Source of the DNA: Desnuesiella massiliensis
Lineage (GTDB): Bacteria > Bacillota > Clostridia > Clostridiales > Clostridiaceae
Assembly: GCF_001403615.1 (NCBI RefSeq)
Contig: NZ_LN879453.1
Span: 1 to 64,000 of the forward strand
DNA length: 64,000 nucleotides
Direction of reading: 5' to 3'
The position numbers were made by a program, and so were the translations under genes. A model generated the notes under the pieces. It was given only the letters and a program-made list of their open reading frames with translations. It ran no database searches and was not told where the DNA came from. Below, piece after piece: positions 27,417 to 35,414 of the stretch. Position 1 is the first letter of the stretch; each line of letters opens with the position of its first letter.

Positions 27417-28382
27417 GTGATTGATACTTTACTTAATTTTTTTAATGATATAAAAAAATTTGATTATTGGAATAAGCTATGGAAAAAGAAAATAGTTAGT
27501 GATAGCAAGGGAATGATTTTAAGAATTTATGAGAGAAAGTTTAGAAATAATGATGAAATTAAAGAAATAATTAAAGATAACAAGAACAATGTATTGCATA
27601 TAAAGGAATATAGATATGATGATAAAGGGCTTCTAAATAAGGTTTTATATAAAAATGGCAATGGCTCTATTGAATATGTTAATGAGATAAAATATGATAA
27701 GGACTATAACATAATTTTGATTACAGGAGAAAATTGTATTGAAGATTCAAGCTTATACAAAATTTGTGAATATGATAACGATGGTAAAATAATAAGTGAT
27801 GAATTAGTAGAGAGAAGAGCTAAAAAGCAGCCTATGATTCTCACAAAGAATCAATATGAGTATAATGGAGAGGGCTTATTAGTGAAAGTTAAAGCCTCAA
27901 AAAATGTTGAAGTCACCGAGGAGTATACTTATGATGTGGATAAGACTCTTTTAAATATATTGTTTAAGGATAATAATAGAATAATAGGGAAGATTGGGTT
28001 TGTGTATAAAAATAACTTATTAAATAATACTAAACTTAGAGATAGCATAACTTTCAAAGAAGTGGATTATAACGGAGAGATAAAGGACAAGTTTTATGGT
28101 AAATATCAATATGATGATTTGAATAGAATAATCACTGATTTCCGACCTTTTCAAATCAAAGGGGTTTACGAAGAGAATAAAATAAATAATTTTAATATAG
28201 TTTTTTCAAAGGAGAACTATTGCTATAATGATAAGATTAATGAGTATTGTAGAATAGTGGAAGAGGACGAAGAGGGAAATATAAGACAAGAATGCTTTTA
28301 TGGCGATAAAGATGAAATAAGTAAGATAGTATTTATGCGTAATGGGAAGATAACCTATGTAAATGAATATGTATATGAGTAA
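27417..28382 (+). CDS. Uncharacterised protein with YD-like repeats
   Basis: A 321-aa protein rich in Lys, Asn, Asp and Tyr. Short units around YRYDDKGLL, IKYDKDYNI, CEYDNDGKI, YEYNGEGLL and YQYDDLNRI recur every 30-50 residues and resemble degenerate RHS/YD beta-strand repeats. There is no signal peptide or membrane segment, so it is probably cytoplasmic, unlike classic YD/RHS toxins, and no toxin tip domain is seen. The start is GTG 27417, seven bases after AGAGGTGA. A terminator follows. Function is unknown. Confidence 0.65.
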   Translation: MIDTLLNFFNDIKKFDYWNKLWKKKIVSDSKGMILRIYERKFRNNDEIKEIIKDNKNNVLHIKEYRYDDKGLLNKVLYKNGNGSIEYVNEIKYDKDYNIILITGENCIEDSSLYKICEYDNDGKIISDELVERRAKKQPMILTKNQYEYNGEGLLVKVKASKNVEVTEEYTYDVDKTLLNILFKDNNRIIGKIGFVYKNNLLNNTKLRDSITFKEVDYNGEIKDKFYGKYQYDDLNRIITDFRPFQIKGVYEENKINNFNIVFSKENYCYNDKINEYCRIVEEDEEGNIRQECFYGDKDEISKIVFMRNGKITYVNEYVYE

Positions 28383-28395
28383 AGGTAATATAGAT

Positions 28396-28441
28396 AAGAG
28401 AACAAGATTTAAGTAATTCTTAAATTTGTGTTCTCTTTTTG
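28396..28441 (+). terminator. Rho-independent terminator after the YD-like gene
   Basis: AAGAGAACA..ATTTAAG and CTTAAAT..TGTTCTCTT arms plus a T5 tract. Confidence 0.82.
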
Positions 28442-28645
28442 TGATAATTAAAGTTGAAAACTTTAATGTTATATAAAAATAATTGCAGCTACAAAGAAAA
28501 AATAATAGTTGAAAAGACTAAGTATGATAAAATAATATATATATGAGTTAGTAATAGGATGTAAAATAATAGATTCTATCATATTAATAAGTGAAAATAA
28601 GAATAATATTTAATATCGTATAAGTTATGAAGTGGAGGTTAAACT

Positions 28646-29905
28646 ATGCAGGAATTTGATATAGTCATCATAGGGGGCGGACCAGCAGGAATGGCAGCGG
28701 CTATAGCTGCAAGAGAAGAAGGCATAGAAGATATACTTATTTTAGAGAGAGAAGAACAGTTAGGGGGTATGTTAAATCAATGCATTCATAACGGTTTCGG
28801 GCTACATACCTTTAAGGAAGAACTTACAGGGCCAGAGTATGCTCAAAAATTCGCAGATAAAATAAATAAGTTAAATATACAATACAAATTAAACACAATG
28901 GTACTAGAGCTTAGTAGGGATAAGATAGTAACGGCAGTTAATTCAGAAGATGGGATTTTAGAGATAAAAGCTAAAAGCATAATTTTATCCATGGGCTGTA
29001 GAGAAAGACCAAGAGGTGCTATAACCATACCAGGAAGCAGATGTGCAGGCATATATACCGCAGGTACTGCTCAAAGGTTTGTTAACATAGAGGGGTATAT
29101 GCCTGGCAAGGAGGTAGTAATATTAGGCTCAGGGGATATAGGGCTTGTAATGGCTAGAAGGATGACTTTAGAAGGGGCTAAGGTTAAAGCAGTGGTAGAG
29201 ATTAGGCCTTACTCTAGCGGTTTAAAAAGAAATATAATTCAATGCTTAGATGACTTTAATATTCCTTTAAAGCTGAACTATGCCGTGATAGATATAAAAG
29301 GAAAGGAAAGAGTAGAAGGAGTAACTATTGCCCAAGTTGATGAGAATAAAAAACCTATAAAAGATAGAGAAGAATTTATAGAGTGCGACACATTACTTCT
29401 AGCTGTAGGATTGTTGCCAGAAAATGAAGTATGTAGAAAAGCTAAGGTTAAACTATCTGATATAACTGGAGGTCCAGAAGTAGATGAAAGTATGCAAACA
29501 AATAGAGATGGAATATTTGCTTGTGGAAATGTACTCCATATTCATGAATTGGTAGATAATGTTACTGTTGAAGGTTATAATGCTGGAAAAAATGCAGCTA
29601 GCTATGTTAAAGGCGTTAGATTTGATGGAGAAAAAGTTGAACTCTTAGCTACAGAGGGCGTGAGATATACTGTACCTAATTATATAAATCCTAAGAATAT
29701 TGATCAATCTATAGATGTACGATTTAGGGTAGAAAATGTTTATAGAAATTCCTATATTTCCATTTACTTTGATGATATAAAGGAGTGCAGCATAAGAAAG
29801 AGAATTCTGACTCCTGGAGAAGTGGAAACTTTAAAAATATCAAAAGCTATGTTAGAGAAGCATCGCAATTGCAAGCAGATTACTTTTAAAGTTGAGGAGG
29901 AATAA
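28646..29905 (+). CDS. FAD/NAD(P)-dependent oxidoreductase, GlpA-associated type
   Basis: A 419-aa pyridine nucleotide-disulfide oxidoreductase-fold protein. The FAD-binding GGGPAGMAAA lies near residue 11, NAD-binding GSGDIGLVMA near 171, and FACGNVLHIHELVDNVT near the C-terminal FAD site. The LNQCIHNGFGLHTFKEELTG block is characteristic of the enzyme usually encoded between glpA (glycerol-3-phosphate dehydrogenase) and a DUF1667 gene. Here neither partner is present and the gene stands alone after a 260-bp gap. Its C-terminal 80 residues (after VRYTVPNYI) look like a small added domain. The in-cell substrate is uncertain. Confidence 0.82.
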   Translation: MQEFDIVIIGGGPAGMAAAIAAREEGIEDILILEREEQLGGMLNQCIHNGFGLHTFKEELTGPEYAQKFADKINKLNIQYKLNTMVLELSRDKIVTAVNSEDGILEIKAKSIILSMGCRERPRGAITIPGSRCAGIYTAGTAQRFVNIEGYMPGKEVVILGSGDIGLVMARRMTLEGAKVKAVVEIRPYSSGLKRNIIQCLDDFNIPLKLNYAVIDIKGKERVEGVTIAQVDENKKPIKDREEFIECDTLLLAVGLLPENEVCRKAKVKLSDITGGPEVDESMQTNRDGIFACGNVLHIHELVDNVTVEGYNAGKNAASYVKGVRFDGEKVELLATEGVRYTVPNYINPKNIDQSIDVRFRVENVYRNSYISIYFDDIKECSIRKRILTPGEVETLKISKAMLEKHRNCKQITFKVEEE

Positions 29906-29922
29906 AGTTTCATTTTTGTATA

Positions 29923-30011
29923 GGAAACAGTTTCAATTGATGACTTATACATGTACCATAATGGATTAAAGGTACTATTTTGGAACATGTATAAGTTAAG
30001 TTTTTGTTTCC
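29923..30011. repeat. 89-bp palindromic element, copy 1
   Basis: The element begins GGAAACA and ends TGTTTCC (terminal inverted repeat). An inner pair of arms, ACTTATACATGT (29943-29954) and ACATGTATAAGT (29985-29996), encloses a partly complementary tip. A second copy lies at 31386-31474: the two align without gaps, with about 65 of 89 positions identical by hand count. It fills the gap between the convergent oxidoreductase and SGNH genes. No T run follows, so terminator function is unlikely. It could be a miniature mobile palindrome or a structured RNA. Confidence 0.7.
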
Positions 30012-30012
30012 A

Positions 30013-30585
30013 TTAAGAAAAATAATCAACTATTTTTTCAAAAATTACTTTATGTCCTAATTCAGTGGGATGAACTCCATCAATAAAATAATCTTTTGAA
30101 TTATCTTTAGTAAGAGTTACAAATAAGCTCTGTATGTCAATAGAGGTAATAGACTTTTCAATACAAAGTTCTAGTATTAATTTTCTATAAGAAGCCAAGG
30201 AATCATTGGTACTGATGTAGTTTATATAAGGAGACCAATAAGTTTTAGCTAGATCCTCTACTATTAATGGCTGAACCAATATTACCGGGGAAATATTATT
30301 ATGGACGCAATCTTCTATCATTATGCTTATATTGTCTACTACAGAATGGACTGTTCTACCTAATAAAAAATCATTAGTTCCAGCCATGACAATGCATAAA
30401 TCTGGCTTTAAATTTAAAACATCTTTATTAAATCTAGAAAGCATTCCAGCAGTGGTATCTCCATTAATTCCTTTATTCACTACATCAAAGCTATTATAAT
30501 GACCTTTAAGCTTTGTATACCAGCTTTTATTTAAGGATACACCAAAGCCATAGGTCAAACTATCGCCAATACATACAATTTTCAT
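30013..30585 (-). CDS. SGNH/GDSL-family hydrolase
   Basis: A 190-aa esterase/lipase-fold enzyme. Block I is GDSLTYGFG (catalytic Ser9), block III is GTND, and block V is DGVHPTELGH (catalytic Asp/His), all intact. There is no signal peptide, so it is cytoplasmic; similar to TesA-like arylesterases or acyl hydrolases, substrate unknown. The ATG is preceded by GGAGG on the minus strand (30594-30600 region). It is transcribed with the RusA-like gene 37 bp upstream on the same strand. Confidence 0.88.
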   Translation of the reverse strand: MKIVCIGDSLTYGFGVSLNKSWYTKLKGHYNSFDVVNKGINGDTTAGMLSRFNKDVLNLKPDLCIVMAGTNDFLLGRTVHSVVDNISIMIEDCVHNNISPVILVQPLIVEDLAKTYWSPYINYISTNDSLASYRKLILELCIEKSITSIDIQSLFVTLTKDNSKDYFIDGVHPTELGHKVIFEKIVDYFS

Positions 30586-30622
30586 TAATTTAATCCTCCA
30601 TATGAATATAGAACGGTTTAAG

Positions 30623-31255
30623 TTAGAAAAGCTTTTTAAAGCAATCTTTACAAATTACAATTTGTCCTTTATTAGCAGATAAGGAATTTTCCTTTTTAAT
30701 TTTTTTACCACAAACCTCACAGAGTATTTTATCCTCAGTATTTTTAATATTAGGCTTTGATTTAGTTAAGTTGTTGTTAAAAGATTTTTTATTAGGGGGA
30801 GGACTATACTCAATAGGAGCTATAGGGTTTTCTAGATCAACTATTTTATACTCCATTTTATACATGCTTTCTGCAAATAGCTCCAGTTCAAATCTAGGAT
30901 TTTCTTCATCGTAGAATTCTTCAATTATTAAGCGTCTTATTTGAGCATCATTGATAATAAGGCCACTCTTTTCAATGCCATCAAAGATGCTTTTTGTGAT
31001 GTTATTTGTATCTGGGTGACGTTTACGGCTCTTATAATAAACCTTTAAAACAGCAATTAAAGCTTCCGTAAGTACTATATTTGGGTTTTGGCATCTTGCT
31101 TCTAAAGCTATTTGCTCCTCGTATAAAGCATATCTATCATGATATTTACCAGAATTATAAGGTAAAATTGCTCGTCCGTTAACATTGAATAGTTTAAAAT
31201 TTGATTTAGAGATGGGAGAGCCTTTTATTATTACCTTAGCATAACCTTCTGTCAT
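30623..31255 (-). CDS. RusA-like Holliday-junction resolvase homologue with C-terminal zinc-ribbon-like domain
   Basis: A 210-aa protein. Residues 1-135 resemble RusA endonucleases: the segment HPDTNNITKSIFDGIEKSG followed by NDAQ matches the E. coli active-site region (D70, D72, K76, D91). Three of those four residues are kept (Asp82, Lys88, Asp103), but the D72 position is Asn84. Residues 178-205 carry CxxC and CxxC pairs (Cys179, Cys182, Cys202, Cys205) resembling a zinc finger, an addition not present in phage RusA. No phage genes are nearby. It may bind branched DNA without cutting it, or use altered chemistry. Confidence 0.72.
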   Translation of the reverse strand: MTEGYAKVIIKGSPISKSNFKLFNVNGRAILPYNSGKYHDRYALYEEQIALEARCQNPNIVLTEALIAVLKVYYKSRKRHPDTNNITKSIFDGIEKSGLIINDAQIRRLIIEEFYDEENPRFELELFAESMYKMEYKIVDLENPIAPIEYSPPPNKKSFNNNLTKSKPNIKNTEDKILCEVCGKKIKKENSLSANKGQIVICKDCFKKLF

Positions 31256-31385
31256 ATTGAAAAACTCCTTTTATTTCAATCTACATAGTATTTGATTATA
31301 ATTTACTTATAAAGTATAATACTTATGATAAGTAAGTTTTAAATAAAAATCAATTGAATTCGAAATTATTTATTGTATATTATAG

Positions 31386-31474
31386 GGAAACAAATTCAAA
31401 TAATAACTTATAGATGCACCTAAATAGCATGAAGATGCTATTTGGGAACATGTATAAGCAAGTTTCATGTTTGA
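31386..31474. repeat. 89-bp palindromic element, copy 2 (tsaD leader)
   Basis: Second copy of the element at 29923-30011, in the same orientation. It keeps GGAAACA at the left end, ACTTATA and ACATGTATAAG arms, and TGTTT near the right end. The tip here is a perfect AAATAGCAT/ATGCTATTT hairpin with a GAAG loop (31422-31443). It ends 27 bp before the tsaD start, so it would be in the tsaD mRNA leader if transcription starts upstream. Confidence 0.7.
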
Positions 31475-31501
31475 TTCTCTTTAGATAAGGATGGATATCA
31501 G

Positions 31502-32524
31502 ATGCAGAAGGAAGTTAAAATTTTAGCAATAGAGAGTAGTTGTGATGAAACATCGGCAGCGGTGGTGGTAGATGGAAGATATGTGTTATCAAATATAATA
31601 TCTTCTCAAATAGATATACATCAAAAATTCGGAGGGGTTGTACCAGAAGTAGCCTCTAGAAAGCATATAGAAGTTATAAATTTTGTAGTGGAAGAAGCAC
31701 TGAAGCAGGCAAAAATTAGCATTAAAGAAATTGATGCAGTGGCTGTAACCTATGGCCCAGGTCTTGTAGGAGCATTATTGGTAGGGCTGCAGTATGCAAA
31801 AGGTTTAGCTTATGGCTTAAAGAAGCCTTTAATTGGTGTTAATCATATAGAAGGGCATATAAGTGCCAATTTTATTGAGCACAAGGAGTTAGAACCTCCT
31901 TTCGTGTGTTTAGTGGTTTCGGGAGGGCATACTTTTATTGTTCATGTGAAGGATTATGGAAGCTATGAAGTAATAGGTCAGACTAGGGATGATGCAGCAG
32001 GGGAAGCTTATGACAAAGTAGCTAGAGCCATAGGGCTCGGATATCCAGGTGGACCTAAAATTGATAAGATTTCGAAAGAAGGCAACCCAGATGCTATAAA
32101 GTTTCCAAGGGCCAATTTTCATGATGATAGTTTAGATTTCTCTTTTAGTGGAGTGAAATCTGCAGTGCTCAATTATTTAAATAAAATGGAGATGACAGGT
32201 GGAGAAGTTAATAAGGCAGATGTAGCTGCTTCTTTTCAGAAAGCGGTAGTGGGAGTTTTAACAGATAATGTACTTAAAACTTGTCAAATAAAGAATATAA
32301 ATAAAATAGCCATAGCAGGAGGGGTCGCCTCTAATTCTTCTTTAAGAGAAACTTTGATAAAGGAAGGCCAGAAAAAGGGCATAGAAGTTTTATTTCCTTC
32401 TCCAATATTATGTACAGATAATGCTGCTATGATAGGAAGTGCCGCTTATTTCGAATATTTAAGAGGAAATATTGCACCTTTGAATTTAAATGCAAAACCA
32501 AATTTAAAAATTGGAGAAAGATAA
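31502..32524 (+). CDS. tsaD: tRNA N6-adenosine threonylcarbamoyltransferase TsaD
   Basis: A 340-aa essential enzyme that transfers threonylcarbamoyl to A37 of ANN-decoding tRNAs, with TsaB and TsaE. The Kae1/Gcp signatures are clear: IESSCDETSAAVV at the N-terminus, VPEVASRKH, the metal-binding HIEGH (His115 and His119), VVSGGHT, GEAYDKVARAIGLGYPGG and GGVASNSSLR. The length is typical. The ribosome binding site AAGGATGG precedes the ATG. The 89-bp palindromic element sits directly upstream. Confidence 0.97.
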   Translation: MQKEVKILAIESSCDETSAAVVVDGRYVLSNIISSQIDIHQKFGGVVPEVASRKHIEVINFVVEEALKQAKISIKEIDAVAVTYGPGLVGALLVGLQYAKGLAYGLKKPLIGVNHIEGHISANFIEHKELEPPFVCLVVSGGHTFIVHVKDYGSYEVIGQTRDDAAGEAYDKVARAIGLGYPGGPKIDKISKEGNPDAIKFPRANFHDDSLDFSFSGVKSAVLNYLNKMEMTGGEVNKADVAASFQKAVVGVLTDNVLKTCQIKNINKIAIAGGVASNSSLRETLIKEGQKKGIEVLFPSPILCTDNAAMIGSAAYFEYLRGNIAPLNLNAKPNLKIGER

Positions 32525-32565
32525 TTGATTAATCATAGGATTTTTTTATTAAGGAGAGAGGAAAG

Positions 32566-33600
32566 TTGAGATTTTTACCCTATTCAAATAGTTTGCATAG
32601 ATATAAGTTCAAACGGGAGATAAATAAGATAAAAATAATAGAATTGGTGGTAGCGCTATTATTTATTAGTATTTTTGCGGGTATAATTTATGAAAATATT
32701 TCTGATAATAGGGTCACTACAAAATTTAAAGCAAAATATAAGTATAGCAGTGTGGATAATAATAAAATTGCTTATGGAACCGCTGGGACAGGAAAATATA
32801 CTGTAGTATTGGACTCAAGCGTAGGGGCTACTAGCCAAGAATGGACGAAGCTTATTAAAAGCCCTTCAAAGGATATTAGATTCTACTATTATGATAGATT
32901 TGGTTATGGATTAAGTCAGTCTACAGACAAACCATTAACACTAGAAGAGCAAGGGAAAGCTTTACACACGATACTAAAAAAGTCTGGGCTAAAGAGTCCT
33001 TATATATTGGTAGGTAATTCTTATGGAAGTTTAGTAATAACAAACTATGCTAAGAATTATCCAGAGGAAGTAGGCGGAATTATACTCATTGATCCACCTA
33101 CCTCTGAAGAAATAGCTAGCGAAGAATTTATTAGCAATAATAAAAAAGAGTTAAGAAATAAAAAGGTTCAACAGTTCCTATCTTCTTTTGGAATTCTTAG
33201 AATTATGGATAAATTAAATTCCTATGGAGATGGCGGAGAACTATTGGATAGCCTTTCAGGGGAGAATAAAGAATTTTTAAAGTCTAATAGGGTAACTAGG
33301 AAGTATATTAATGCTTATAGCAATGAGTTGAGGAATACCACAGCTATTGATAAAGAGTTTATGAATAATGAAAATTTAAAGAAAGTTCCATTATTTATAA
33401 TAACTAAGAAGAATAAGCTTAAGGATGAAATTAAGGAAAAGCAACGTATAGATTTCCTTGATAGTCTAAGTCAAATGTCTTCTGACGGAAAATTAGAAGT
33501 GGTGGAAGAACAAGGCAATATACCTTTAAGGCAAGCAGAGTACTTAAGTGGAGTGATAAGTAATTTAACGAAGAAAGTGATGAGAATTTATGAAAAATAA
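32566..33600 (+). CDS. Membrane-anchored alpha/beta-hydrolase-fold protein lacking the catalytic His
   Basis: A 344-aa protein starting at TTG 32566, preceded by AAGGAGAG. One N-terminal membrane anchor (about residues 24-41) is followed by an alpha/beta-hydrolase fold, with YDRFGYGLSQ and nucleophile elbow GNSYG (Ser152). The C-terminal position where relatives have GHNIPL reads QGNIPL. The whole protein has only two His residues (11 and 134), so the catalytic His is missing. It is probably not a normal hydrolase. It overlaps the following MutS-like gene by 11 bp, which suggests the two products act together at the membrane. Confidence 0.8.
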   Translation: MRFLPYSNSLHRYKFKREINKIKIIELVVALLFISIFAGIIYENISDNRVTTKFKAKYKYSSVDNNKIAYGTAGTGKYTVVLDSSVGATSQEWTKLIKSPSKDIRFYYYDRFGYGLSQSTDKPLTLEEQGKALHTILKKSGLKSPYILVGNSYGSLVITNYAKNYPEEVGGIILIDPPTSEEIASEEFISNNKKELRNKKVQQFLSSFGILRIMDKLNSYGDGGELLDSLSGENKEFLKSNRVTRKYINAYSNELRNTTAIDKEFMNNENLKKVPLFIITKKNKLKDEIKEKQRIDFLDSLSQMSSDGKLEVVEEQGNIPLRQAEYLSGVISNLTKKVMRIYEK

Positions 33601-35320
33601 CCTTAATTCAAAAGATATTATTGTCATTAGCCTGATGGGAGCTGTTTTATTAATAGCTATAGGATTTCTGGGAGATAATCTCCCAGAGTATTCTTATGGT
33701 TTAGCCTTTGGCATAATAGTATTTATAGCCTTTATATATAATACTTATAAGGAAAAAATAAAGAATAGGTATAAAGTTTTTTTACAAAATGAGGAAGAGC
33801 TAAATAAGAAAAAAAGAAATTTCTCTAATATTAGCAAGCTGCACAAGGTGTTAAAATTAAATAATGTGGAATACATTGATGATCAAACCTGGGCTGATTT
33901 AGAGATGGATAAGGTGTTTGAAAAAGTTGACTATACCTTAACTACTCCTGGTGAACAAGCACTATATGAAATTTTAAGAAAACCTCTATATAATGAAAAA
34001 GAATTAGCTAATAGAAAAGAACTAATCAATTCAATGCAAAGCAATGAAGATTTAAAAGAAGAGCTTCAAAGGATTCTTTTTAAATTAGGAATGCAATATA
34101 ATGGGGATATTATTGAATTGCTATATACTCAAGGTGAAACTAAGGGCTATAAAAAATATCTTTATGATTTTTTAGCATTGCTATGTTTAATATCTATAGG
34201 CTCAATTTTCTTTATAAAGACTTATGGGGTTTTAATGTTATTATTTGTTTCTTCTATAAACATGTACATACATTATAAAATAAACAAGGATATTATAGGT
34301 AAGGTAAACAGTATAACTTATTTAGCAGAAGTTCTAGCTACTGCTAAAAAGATATGCACATTGGATAATGTTGTTCTTAATGATATTAAAGATAATTTAG
34401 AGAGGAATCTTAAGGAGTGTTCTTCCATTATTAAAAACTCTAGTTCTATAGGAAGAATAGAGGGGATAGACGCTTTAGGAGATTATATTAATATCTTGTT
34501 CCTTTCGCAGGTTAGAGGATATTATAGTGTAATTGAAAGTATAGAAAAGAAGAAAGATTTTATTAGAGAAGTCTACTATATAGTGGGAGAGGTAGATGCT
34601 TTAGTGGCAGTTGGCTTATTTAGAAAGCATTTAAGTGAATATACTGAGCCAGAATTAGGAAAAGAAATTGATATAGAGATCCAGGGGGAAGATTTAAAAA
34701 ATCCTCTAGTAGAGGAATGTGTTGCTAATAGTATACACTTGAAAAATTCAGGAATAATATTAACAGGAACCAATATGTCAGGGAAGTCTACTTTTTTAAG
34801 AACTTTAGGAATAAATGCGATTTTAGCTCAGACCATATATACTACTTGCTCAAAATCTTATAAATCCTCCTATTTTAATATTTTAACATCTATAAGTCCT
34901 AAAGATGATATTTCTACAGGTAAAAGCTATTATCTAGGAGAAGCGGAATCAGTACTTAGAATTTTAAATAAATTAAATGATAAAATTCCTGTTTTGTGCA
35001 TAATTGATGAAATTTTTAGAGGGACTAATCCTATAGAGAGAATAAGTGCTTCTGCAGAAATATTGAATTATATAATAGGAAGAAAAGCTATTTCTATAGT
35101 AGCTACCCATGATATAGATTTAATAAACTTAGTAGATAAGAGATATACTCCTTTCTATTTTTCAGAGGAAGTAGATGAAAGAGAAGGATTAAAGTTTGAC
35201 TATAAAATAAAAAATGGAGTTTCACCTACTAGAAATGCAATAAAGCTTTTAAGATTTATTGGCTACCCAGAAGAAATAACTAAGGGAGCTGAGGAAAGAA
35301 TTCTTCCTTTAGAGACCTAA
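33590..35320 (+). CDS. Membrane-anchored MutS-family ATPase
   Basis: A 576-aa protein. The C-terminal MutS-type ABC ATPase has Walker A TGTNMSGKST (about residues 395-404), CIIDEIFRGTNP (Walker B) and SIVATHDIDL (H-loop). A central region (about 90-160 and 235-330) matches the MutS lever/core helices. The mismatch-recognition domain of MutS is absent. Hydrophobic segments occur at about 10-27, 35-50 and 191-223, so it should be membrane-bound, unlike MutS or MutS2. Its start overlaps the preceding hydrolase-like gene by 11 bp. It resembles the poorly characterised MutS-related membrane proteins; a DNA-repair role should not be assumed. Confidence 0.82.
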   Translation: MKNNLNSKDIIVISLMGAVLLIAIGFLGDNLPEYSYGLAFGIIVFIAFIYNTYKEKIKNRYKVFLQNEEELNKKKRNFSNISKLHKVLKLNNVEYIDDQTWADLEMDKVFEKVDYTLTTPGEQALYEILRKPLYNEKELANRKELINSMQSNEDLKEELQRILFKLGMQYNGDIIELLYTQGETKGYKKYLYDFLALLCLISIGSIFFIKTYGVLMLLFVSSINMYIHYKINKDIIGKVNSITYLAEVLATAKKICTLDNVVLNDIKDNLERNLKECSSIIKNSSSIGRIEGIDALGDYINILFLSQVRGYYSVIESIEKKKDFIREVYYIVGEVDALVAVGLFRKHLSEYTEPELGKEIDIEIQGEDLKNPLVEECVANSIHLKNSGIILTGTNMSGKSTFLRTLGINAILAQTIYTTCSKSYKSSYFNILTSISPKDDISTGKSYYLGEAESVLRILNKLNDKIPVLCIIDEIFRGTNPIERISASAEILNYIIGRKAISIVATHDIDLINLVDKRYTPFYFSEEVDEREGLKFDYKIKNGVSPTRNAIKLLRFIGYPEEITKGAEERILPLET

Positions 35321-35355
35321 GATATGTCTTAAATAACTTAAAGCAAGCAATTATG

Positions 35356-35383
35356 ATGTTCTTCCTCGGAAGGACATTTTTTT
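35356..35383 (+). terminator. Rho-independent terminator after the MutS-like gene
   Basis: A short hairpin ATGTTCTTCC-TC-GGAAGGACAT with one mismatch, then seven T residues. Confidence 0.7.
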
Positions 35384-35414
35384 AAAAAGTAATAATTATG
35401 GGAAGGTAGATTCT

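Noticed and set aside
30623..31255. RusA-like gene as evidence of a prophage
   Set aside because: No integrase, portal, terminase or other phage gene flanks it, and base composition matches its surroundings.
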